Source of the DNA: Mycocentrospora acerina
Taxonomy: Eukaryota > Ascomycota > Dothideomycetes > Pleosporales
Assembly (NCBI GenBank): GCA_022701365.1
Contig: JAKUHH010000284.1
Span: 186,001 to 250,000 of the forward strand
DNA length: 64,000 bases
Direction: 5' to 3'
Shown here: positions 56,304 through 64,000 of the stretch, one piece after another
Position numbering within the stretch: the first letter of the stretch is position 1
Layout: each line of letters starts with the position of its first letter
Translations under genes and position numbers: made by a program
The notes under the pieces: model-generated
Database searches by the model: none
What the model saw: only the letters and a program-made list of their open reading frames with translations
What the model was told of the DNA's origin: nothing

Positions 56304-58087
56304 TCAAAACTCGATACTTCCAAGAAGATCCATGAGACGTCTCTGACGTTGCATTCGTGTTAAGGTTATTGTTTCTGATGACTTTGACGATAGAGCTGAG
56401 GTGGATGAGTTTATTGATGCGAATCCAGGATGTGATAGCCGATGTTGCTGATGGCGAAACGAACCAGGGATCGAACATGACGTATCTGGGTGAAGAGAAG
56501 GTGGCTTTGATTCTGATTCCGATAATAACGTGCCACCATGCTGAGGGTAAAGAGATTGTGAGTGGCGTAATACTGGCAGCCTGGCGTTTTCGAATCCATG
56601 GTTCGCTGCATATGGTGCATTCGTTCCTTCGAATAAATTTACGTCTGTAGTCGAGGTAGTTGAAATGGATTCAAACTTGTTTTGCACAAACTTGGATTCT
56701 TCGTGAGCGTGTAATGGTTTTCGCCTTGGTCCCGAGATATTATACAAATCTGGCACTAACAATTTGTCCTCTTGGACATGAAAATCTCTCGCTGCTACTC
56801 CATCGCTATGAGTATCCTCCCTGAGCATGTTACTTGTCTGCAAGGTTGTTGAATAAGGCTTCAAATTGTTACTTGGCAGTTCAATAGGAAAGTTGAAATC
56901 GCCTGGTAATTCCTGTACAGTTCCTGTGTGACTATACGTAAGTGTAGGAGCCTTAGCTTCCAATGGGGTTTGGGCGCTGAAATTAAATGGATCCACAGGT
57001 CCAAACGAATTTGTCCCGTTAAAGCGTACAGAATTTCCTACTAATTCAGCAACAGTGCCGTTGCCATGTCCTGATCGACAGGCCCATATACCTTTCGACT
57101 GCACATCATCCCCAGGCTGCTTTGCACGTAACATTCCAGAAGGGTAGTCTCCATACAAATTTTGACTTGTGTTGTGTTGCTCGAATGTTTTTATGGGGTG
57201 GATGTTGGGATTTCGGATAGCGATATCAGAATGGCGAGTTGCATGATAAGGTGGAGAAGGACTGCGAGGCATCGGTTGTTGTGATAGTAACGAATTAGAG
57301 GACATGGAAGCGACAGTCCCCTGTAAATTTGTGCTTCCATAAACTCCAGTTGAAAAGTTCGAGGACATACCTTCTGTCTCCGCCAAAAGGGTACCAGAAT
57401 CTCGCGAAGATTCATGAAAGTTTCTGAGTTTGACATCCCCTGAGGCCTATATCAGTACCTCGAGCTTTAAATAAGATGATTTCTGTACGAACTGTGCATG
57501 GACTCTTTTTGGTACGTCTTCCCAACATCTGATCCTTCCCACATACTCCACCTGTTATGTTTCGATAGATCTTCGACGAAGGAACTATCTCTCGTGTAAT
57601 GTGATAATGTCATTTCCGTTGGAATATCCTCCAACTGGGCAAGGTAATTTAGAACGTTCGACAACTGCCGGTGGCATGTCATCAACTCTGTATTCCGACT
57701 CAACAACATCCCGTGATCACTGGATATCCAACGCACACGAGATTCAAACTGTGTTGAGCCTATTGATCCTTCCTTAATAACAAAATGCTCAATCCATCTC
57801 CCTATCTCATTCAACGCAAACCTGGTGTGGGCGATTGAATTTTTGACCCACGTAAATTTGCCTGGGACGCACACTAGTTTTCTTTGCACGCATTCGACGC
57901 TGAGCAGCCGTTCAACTTCGTTTAGATCGTCTCTTACAACCTGTATGGTATGTACAAAAGATTTAAAGTCAGTGCCCAAGTTTCTCAAACAAATAGCGCG
58001 ATCTGCGAAACTAAAAGCATTGTTGATACTGGCGAAGGTGGCATCTTCACGGGCCGCTTCATACATGTCGGCAGTTATGTAGGCCAA
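56304..58087 (-). CDS. Fungal helical N-domain protein with disordered C-terminal half
   Basis: Two exons on the minus strand, 58087-57547 and 57439-56304. The 107-bp intron (donor GTATGT, acceptor CCTCAG, phase 1) restores one frame of about 558 residues from what otherwise look like two separate genes. Residues 1-175 are helical and resemble a widespread N-terminal module of Pezizomycotina proteins: ASINNAFSFADRAICLRNLG, then FVHTIQVVRDDLNEVERLL, CVPGKFTWVKNSIAHTRFALNEIGRWIEHF, and HRQLSNVLNYLAQLEDIP. The C-terminal two thirds are Ser/Thr/Asn/Pro-rich and probably disordered. They end in a short basic helix (RMQRQRRLMDLLGSIEF) of a kind seen at the end of related proteins. No enzymatic domain is visible. 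Such modules are often the N-terminus of STAND-like or signalling proteins, but no NTPase domain follows here. Confidence 0.75.
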
Positions 58088-58891
58088 CGACGAGTGAGGT
58101 TGGTAGTGAAGAGGAGCTGGTGTGCTGATTCAATGGTTCTCGCACAAAGTTCAATGGGGCTCCATGCCTTGAGGAGGAGAGGGCTGGATGGAGTGGGCAG
58201 GTAGAAAACCCTGAGAAACTGATGGCCGCTGCAGCCACAAAAAGGTTGGGGCTAGATCTAGATGTCTCTGCCCGCTCGGCATGACACTACTATATTTGGA
58301 CATCAGAATCACACTTATTTGCCGAACCCACCCTTTTATATCCGGATGTAAAATAGCTACCTCCCAAATATGAAGTTGAAAAGTACCTGACTGGGGGAAA
58401 TACGTATATATGCGAGCTATTCAAAAGAACGCATAATATAACAGTATTATCTTTAGCTCCTCAGCCTCGTCACTTTTTGCGGCTTGCAGCTCTTCAGCCT
58501 CGTCATTTTCCGCGCCTCGTTGAGTAGTACATCCCCGGCTCGGGTGCCTGATTGAATCCTTCATAATCTCAGCTACCTGATAGGTCAGATTCCCACCACG
58601 GATCGGAAAAAGGCACTATACCTTGCTCTCCCAAATTCAAGCTTTCGGGTAGAGCGACATAAGAACAATCTTGGCCCGTTAGCGTTTAAAACTGCACCAA
58701 GTTTAGCCTTGAAATTGGGTCGACATTCTCGATAGACAAGATTAGGCACCCGAGCCGGGGGCCAGGTGCGGGACATGATAACTAGGATCACGACGTGATC
58801 TCACTCTAGACATTGAGATTACGCGTCTACCCAGGTAAACCCAGGTAAACCCACGCGCTATGGCAACATCTCTGCGTTAGTTTTATGCAAG
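58088..58891. other. Intergenic region with small repeats
   Basis: 804 bp. Contains a CTCAGCCTCGTCA-type direct repeat (about 58458-58470 and 58495-58507), a perfect CCAGGTAAAC tandem repeat (about 58830-58853), and the pair of inverted 17-mers described separately. No gene is seen. Confidence 0.6.
58533..58760. mobile_element. Possible MITE or foldback element
   Basis: The 17-mer CCCCGGCTCGGGTGCCT (58533-58549) is exactly the reverse complement of 58744-58760, and similarity continues weakly inward. The 228-bp segment bounded by them has no open frame. This is the structure of a small non-autonomous DNA transposon. No clear target-site duplication is visible, so it is tentative. Confidence 0.45.
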
Positions 58892-60255
58892 CTAATACGC
58901 ATCCCTCAGAATGAGCTCTTTCTCTACCAGCACCCTTGGCGGGTTGAGCGCCTGACCCTGATCGCTGATTGGCTGCACTAAAGACGGAAACGCGACCAAA
59001 CCACCATGTTGACTCGTAAAGTCGAACTTGAAAGACCCCGGCTGTGAGAATAGAAGAAAAGCAAAGTTGCCAGAACGCGTCAAGATCATTTCCAAATTAT
59101 TGCGGCGATGTGTACTATTTGCACTCGCTTCAATAAAAGGCGCCAAGATGGCATCGAGCTCTGCAATGATGTTCGTGAAAACTTGGACCTGGTTGTTGTT
59201 GTTGTTGTTGGAATCCTGTGCGTTCTTCCCAAACTGTGATTGAAGTAGGACTCCAGTCATTAGTTTCCACTTGCTGTGCAGAGCCATTTGAGCTGTGAAA
59301 ATTGAAGTTAGTAGAATGTTTGCCGACTATTATTTTCAAATGAGTACTCACTGGTAGTGCTACCTCCTTTTTCGAGAATTATGTTTGCAATTCCAGAGAG
59401 CTCCGATGGGAGGAGGCTATTCTTATGGTCGCCCGAGCACTTTGACAAAATGACCCAGGCAATGACCAGACGGAGAGCATCCTGCCTAGTGGAAGGACTC
59501 AACAATGTTTCGACGAGAGCGGAGGTGGTTGTGTATGTTGCGGCAGCAAGAGCGTGCAATCTTGCTTCGTCTATCGTTCCCGAAGTAATGGGCGCAGTGT
59601 GGTAGTATGTCAGGACATGGTTCTTGATGTTGTCCCTGATCCGAGATGTCTCATTCGTCAGGGCATCATCTGGTAAAGGCTGCGGGAGCAAGTCATCTAT
59701 ATTGCTCGATACAGCACTTGCTGCCTTAATCGTACCATTTCCTGGCTCTGGGGTGTAGTGAATTTGAGGGAGATGCTGTGCGGCGTTGGACATCGCGTGT
59801 CGTCGTTTCTGTCGGCGGTAGAAGAATAGGAAGAAAGCGCCTGCTACCAAGATTCCCGCTATCAACATCCCGATGGCAACTCCAGCTAATTCCCCGCCAG
59901 TGATTCCATCTTTACTCGCAGCAGGTGATGTACTTGCTGTATTTGTTTGTCCCGAAATAGTTGATGATGCTGCTAGGACTGTATTTGTTCCTGTGGCAGA
60001 ATTTGCTTTGCTAGGTGTTGCTTGACTTGATATTGCGGAATTTGCAGAGCTGACTGGCACGATAGACTCAGTTGATGAAGAAGCTATTGGACTGGTGCTC
60101 ACCGAACCTGATGTTTCAACTGCTTGCGCGAATTTTTTCTCCAGCATATTGAAATCGGCTGACTCCGAAGTCAGAGAAAACGTACAATTGCTAGCTTGTA
60201 TGTGCGGAAGAATTGGAATACATATCGAACAGACGCTTTTTATCATTCGCGTCAT
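58892..60255 (-). CDS. Single-pass membrane protein with conserved cytosolic domain
   Basis: Two exons on the minus strand, 60255-59352 and 59292-58892 (59-bp intron, donor GTGAGT, acceptor TTCACAG, phase 1), giving 434 residues. A short N-terminal region is followed by a Ser/Thr/Ala-rich stalk (about residues 45-115). A Gly/Ala-rich transmembrane helix (GELAGVAIGMLIAGILVAGAFFLFFY, about 119-144) precedes the stop-transfer RRQKRRH. The cytosolic domain has family blocks I recall from other dothideomycete proteins: SNIDDLLPQPLPDDALTNE, IRDNIKNHVLTYYH, LLPSELSGIA, LHSKWKLMTGVLLQ and, near the end, NLEMILTRSGNFAFLLFSQPG. A run of six Asn occurs in exon 2. The ectodomain lacks a recognisable Cys-rich or WSC module, and a canonical signal peptide is weak, so an upstream exon may be missing. 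Function is unknown. Confidence 0.75.
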
Positions 60256-60717
60256 CTCGCTTCACTCTCAACTATGACTGCGCATGCAGCCCTCCGTGCA
60301 TGGCCCAGAAACTCGTCCACCATTGGCCCAAAGCGGCCTAAACCCCGTGATCTCCACTTTGAGTGGAGAATCTTGATGAGGCAGTGCCACCGAAATCCTT
60401 AATGTCAGCATCTAACAAAATTAAGATTAGCAACAACGCTAATGTCGGAGCAAGCCTTTTGTCACCCGCTGAGCTTAGCAATTCTCTCGGGGAACTTAAC
60501 GATGCTATCCTCAAGTGCATTGGCTTTCCAAATGATGACGCCGCAGCTTGATGCTATGCTATTCATGCGAGTCATGTAGCAAGAATTTCTAAACTCTTCT
60601 TTTTTGAACATATTACTCGAAGCTATCACTCGTCATTGCAGAACTGTGACACTGTAAGTAAGAAGTCCTTCAACGCTGATTTGGAACTTTGTCAGACCAG
60701 ACCACCAGCCTGTCAAG
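60256..60717. promoter_or_regulatory. Divergent intergenic region
   Basis: 462 bp between the membrane-protein gene (-) and the HSP70-like gene (+). A short plus frame (ATG 60402 to stop 60551, 49 codons) looks mildly protein-like but has no homologue I recognise. Confidence 0.45.
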
Positions 60718-63276
60718 ATGGTGGAAACAACTGCTCGGCCAGACTTGGTGATATCGATTGATTTTGGAATGACTTGTGAGCCACCAATGTTGTCTTCTAC
60801 GTATTAGTAGGCGCTGATAATTACATGTGATAGGTACAGGAGTTGCATACTGCAATGTAGCAACCGGCTCCGATATTGTACGGCACATTCAAAGATGGCC
60901 AGGGAGAACACAAGCCAACGAGAACAAGGTACAAAATAACATGATAATCTCTAGGCCGAGAGAGCTCACTTTATAAAGGTACCTACATTACTGGTTTATC
61001 CCAATGGTTCGTCCACTCCTACCTCATGGGGGTTCCTTGCAGAGACCGCACAAGAGATGACCGGTGCCGGGAACGAGAGCCGAGAATGGTTCAAGATTAT
61101 GCTCGACGAACACCTCCTTGAGAAGATGCGGCGCAATTCTAGCGATCCGTCGATAGTGCCGCAAATACACGAAGTTGAGAAATGGTGCGTTACACTACAA
61201 GACACATACAGCTCTACCGGACTAACTCAACGTCTAGGTTCGTAGACTACTTCCAGTTTCTCTACCGATCAATTGAAGCACACTTGAAGATCGAGCTCGC
61301 CAGTCGGTGGGAAGATGCCAGAATCGAGTTCATCTTCTCGGTACCAACTACATGGAAACCAGTCCCGACTGTGGAGCGGTTTCGCAAGATTGTATCTCTG
61401 GCGGGATTTGGGTCGTGTCGAAACCACACTGCGTCGATTGGGTTGACGGAAGCAGAAGCTGCGGCGGTGCATACAGCGCGAAGTATGCCTGGTATTTTCC
61501 AAGTGAGAAATTGGTCTGCGCAGAACTCTGTCGGAAAGAGACTTATAATATATTTAGGAAAACGAGTTATTGTTTGTTTGTGACGTTGGCGGAGGAACAA
61601 CAGTAAGATTGCTACGCACTTTTTTCCACGACTTTCCTACTAATACGCCATAGGACTTGTCGGTGTTTCGAGTAACAGATATCCTCGGAGGTGTACTGAG
61701 TCTCGAGCAGATTGACGTGGTATTTGGTAAGTCGATGAATACCCTTTACAGGTCTAGAACTCATCCAGTGTAAAGGCGCTACAATTGGGGCTGCGCAGCT
61801 TGATCGTCTCTTTGAGAAATCAGTTCTAGAGCGACTACAGCTCGCCGATCAGAATGCTCCAATGGGGCTGCCAGACCTCAGTCAGACGTCATGGGAAATG
61901 AGAATAAGCAAAGAGTACCAAAAGTTAGTTTTGTACCCATTTGATAGGGATTGTACGACTCACTTTGACCAGTGCGAAGTGCGACTATGGATCCGAAGAA
62001 TTGATCGCAGACACAAATACGTTTGCAGTCCAAATTCCAAATCTCTCTCGAGCCTACTCAAATCATCAGTATGGTATAATCGGGGGTAATATGAACTTCC
62101 AGAGGCATGTAGAGTCACTTTCAGATTTACAAGAATAACAGCACTAATATTCGGATTGTAGAGATGAGCTGAAGGGTTTCTTTGACATACAGGTAAGATA
62201 CTCTTTCTCTAATCGTGATGTACAGTGAGTGTTAGCTAACGTAGATTAGATATCGAAACTTTTTGAAATGATCGATAAGCAACTAGTTCGAGTCCAACAA
62301 AAGCTTCCAAACGAGCAAGTCGTACGTACATCTGGAATCTTGTTTCGGAATCTGAACTGACCGATTGCAGGCTCATCTTGTTCTGTCAGGCGGCCTGGGC
62401 AATTCTCCATATGTGCAAAGCTGCCTGCGCAATCAATTCGCCTCTGGAAACACGTCACACGCCAATACACAGAATCTTCAGATTCGCATTGCCCCCGACC
62501 CGCAACTTGTAGTCTGCAAAGGAAATGTAGTCGACCGTGTTCAGAAGCTTAAGACCGGTCAGTCTGTGCTCAAGTGGCGCTGTTGTCGCGCGTCGTACGG
62601 CACAAAGTGCAAGGTGCTTTATGATCCGCGACTCTCAGCACATATTGGACTGAATACTGAGCGTGATCCGCTCGATGGAAAGCTTTACGTTGTGAACTGT
62701 ATTGATTGGTTTATCAGAAAGGTAGGCCACCCAATATCCGATGCATTTCAGTTACGGAAGGCAACTGACAACCGTAGGGCGAGGCTATTTCCAGCGACGC
62801 ACCAATCGTCCAAACGTTTCGACGAAAATGTTCGCCCGCTAGCGCAAAGGACCCCAATCCATCCAGGCTCTTTCCGACCGAAGTCATATGCTCCGATGTT
62901 GACAGCAGCGAGCTGCCCTACGTTATGGATCATAGTAAGCAATGACTTGTTTCCCCATCATCAAAAGCAAGCTAATAAAATCATCACAGCATGCCGCCAA
63001 ATCTGCAACGTCGAATCCGACTTCTCCTCCCTTCCGCTCAGCACGTTCAAGCTCAAGAATCGGCATTGGTGGAACTCAGGTCCCAAATACCACCGCATTG
63101 TCTTTGTTGTCAAAGTCAACCTTGGGCCCGCAGATTTGTCATTTGAATTGTGGCACAACGGCATAAAGCTTTCAAAGGACAACTCGATCAGGGTTGAATG
63201 GAAATCAGTTCCACCTCCGGGTGCCAACAAGAATTTAGTATATACGGACCTTCCCATGAGTTTGCCGGAAAATTAA
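60718..63276 (+). CDS. HSP70-like actin-fold ATPase (fungal, HSPA12-like)
   Basis: Thirteen exons: 60718-60775, 60834-60928, 60979-61184, 61238-61502, 61558-61602, 61654-61726, 61776-61923, 61973-62104, 62162-62192, 62250-62321, 62371-62721, 62778-62934 and 62990-63276. All phases agree, giving 639 residues. The actin/HSP70 nucleotide motifs are intact. Phosphate-1 is DFGMTCTGVAY, starting near residue 16 and created by the first splice. Phosphate-2 is CDVGGGTTDLSVF (about residues 215-227). The adenosine motif is LSGGLGNSPYV (about 379-389). Only the first half resembles HSP70; the C-terminal part lacks the usual substrate-binding domain, as in the HSPA12-like group that is expanded in filamentous fungi. 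The intron after exon 8 has a GC-AG border (GCATGT...GTAG). The client or role is unknown. Confidence 0.92.
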
Positions 63277-64000
63277 GGGTTGGTGATGTGCGCTGCAAGA
63301 CTAGGGATGAGAGTGGCAAGATTAGTTGAAGTGAACGTGACGAAATGGAGAATCCGTTGTAAGTGAATATCTAATAAGATGAACAACATATTTTTTTCCC
63401 GACGTAAGTGGCATACAACTACTTAGATCGGTATTAGATTAATTTTTTGAACGATTTCTACATCAATATTTTCCGCTTGGCGAAATCCACCTACAGTAGA
63501 TCTTGCTCTTGCTTTGCAAAAAGACTGTTTTCAATTTGTGCCTACACTGTTACTCCATTAATATTGTTGTTCCCTATCCGTGCACACCCTTTATTGTTAG
63601 GTCCTGCTGTTCTATTTGTGTTATTGCTGCTCTAACCTGTCATTTTCTGCCCCTGAAACCCTTGTTCAATCTATCCTGCACAGACGGTGATTGAAGCTTA
63701 CACATGAGCCCTGACTGCAGTTGGAGCTCATACATGAGCCTCAATTGAAGCTCACACGCGAGATTTGACTGACCACACATTAACTGCGATGGAGGCTTGC
63801 AAGCGAGACTTGACTAACCTAACATTAGTTGTAGTCGAAGGTTACTCAGGGATATATTTTTTCATCACATGTATAAATCATTATCCAATGCGAATTGTAA
63901 TAGCGGTTTCTTTAAATTTTTACGATGAAACTAGTTTACTACTACTTTGTTTCTTTATACTGAGCACTTGCTTCATTTGGCATTGTAAGCAACCTCTCAG
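63277..64000. other. Terminal intergenic region
   Basis: Downstream of the HSP70-like gene to the window edge. Short frames only. Holds the degenerate repeat at about 63685-63845. Confidence 0.6.
63685..63845 (+). repeat. Degenerate tandem repeat
   Basis: Four diverged copies of a unit close to TTGAAGCTYACACATGAG followed by CYTGACTG occur in a row, at 63690, 63720, 63750 and 63790 approximately. The last two copies share a period of about 45 bp (GCGAGATTTGACTGACC versus GCGAGACTTGACTAACC, then ACATTAACTG versus ACATTAGTTG). The differences are mostly transitions. Confidence 0.6.

Noticed and set aside
60402..60551. 49-codon frame upstream of the HSP70-like gene
   Set aside because: Reads mildly protein-like but is too short and without any recognised homologue; left as spacer.

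Overview
This window is genomic DNA of a filamentous ascomycete fungus (Pezizomycotina, most likely a dothideomycete such as a member of the Pleosporales). The evidence is that almost every gene has short GT-AG introns of about 45-140 bp, there are fungus-specific families (HET domain, DUF3433-type membrane protein, fungal HSP70-like ATPase, fungal dynamin-like GTPase, HET-neighbour C2H2 fingers), and GC-balanced gene blocks are interrupted by AT-rich, gene-free blocks that look like the product of repeat-induced point mutation (RIP). The species assignment is inference; the splicing and domain calls come from reading the sequence.

Layout. 1-13.2 kb is a dense housekeeping block: translin (3' part only), a fungal magnesium-chelatase-like protein, NAD kinase, a spliceosomal DnaJ/RRM protein (Cwf23/DNAJC17), the tRNA pseudouridine-55 synthase Pus4, an SLC35F-type transporter, the vacuolar Rab GTPase Ypt7 (seven exons) and a small orphan. 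13.9-25.4 kb is more lineage-specific: two membrane proteins, a secreted carboxylesterase and a three-finger C2H2 regulator. 27.3-35.1 kb looks like a self/non-self or defence-type accessory block: a dynamin-family GTPase, a multi-finger C2H2 protein and a HET-domain protein.

35.1-44.4 kb is a repeat-rich, partly very AT-rich compartment with almost no genes. It holds two 287-bp LTR-like elements in inverted orientation (one bounded by a 5-bp target duplication), a third diverged LTR copy, a lone intact DUF5071-like gene and degenerate fragments. Just beyond its right edge lies a two-exon gene for a 95-residue secreted protein with ten cysteines and a defensin-like (CS-alpha-beta) cysteine signature.

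45.2-49.1 kb is a large DUF3433 membrane-protein gene whose frame is broken by a perfect 28-bp tandem duplication. 49.8-53.3 kb returns to housekeeping: the GPI-anchor enzyme Gpi11/PIG-F and dihydroxyacetone kinase. 53.7-63.3 kb holds an F-box-like protein, a fungal helical N-domain protein, a single-pass membrane protein and a 13-exon HSP70-like ATPase. No CRISPR array, rRNA gene or convincing tRNA gene was seen.

Exon coordinates were derived by hand from splice consensus, phase continuity and remembered family conservation. They are firm for NAD kinase, Ypt7, Gpi11, DHA kinase, the esterase, the dynamin and the HSP70-like gene. They are tentative for the middle of the 15.7-18.2 kb gene and for the first exon of the 22.7-25.4 kb gene.
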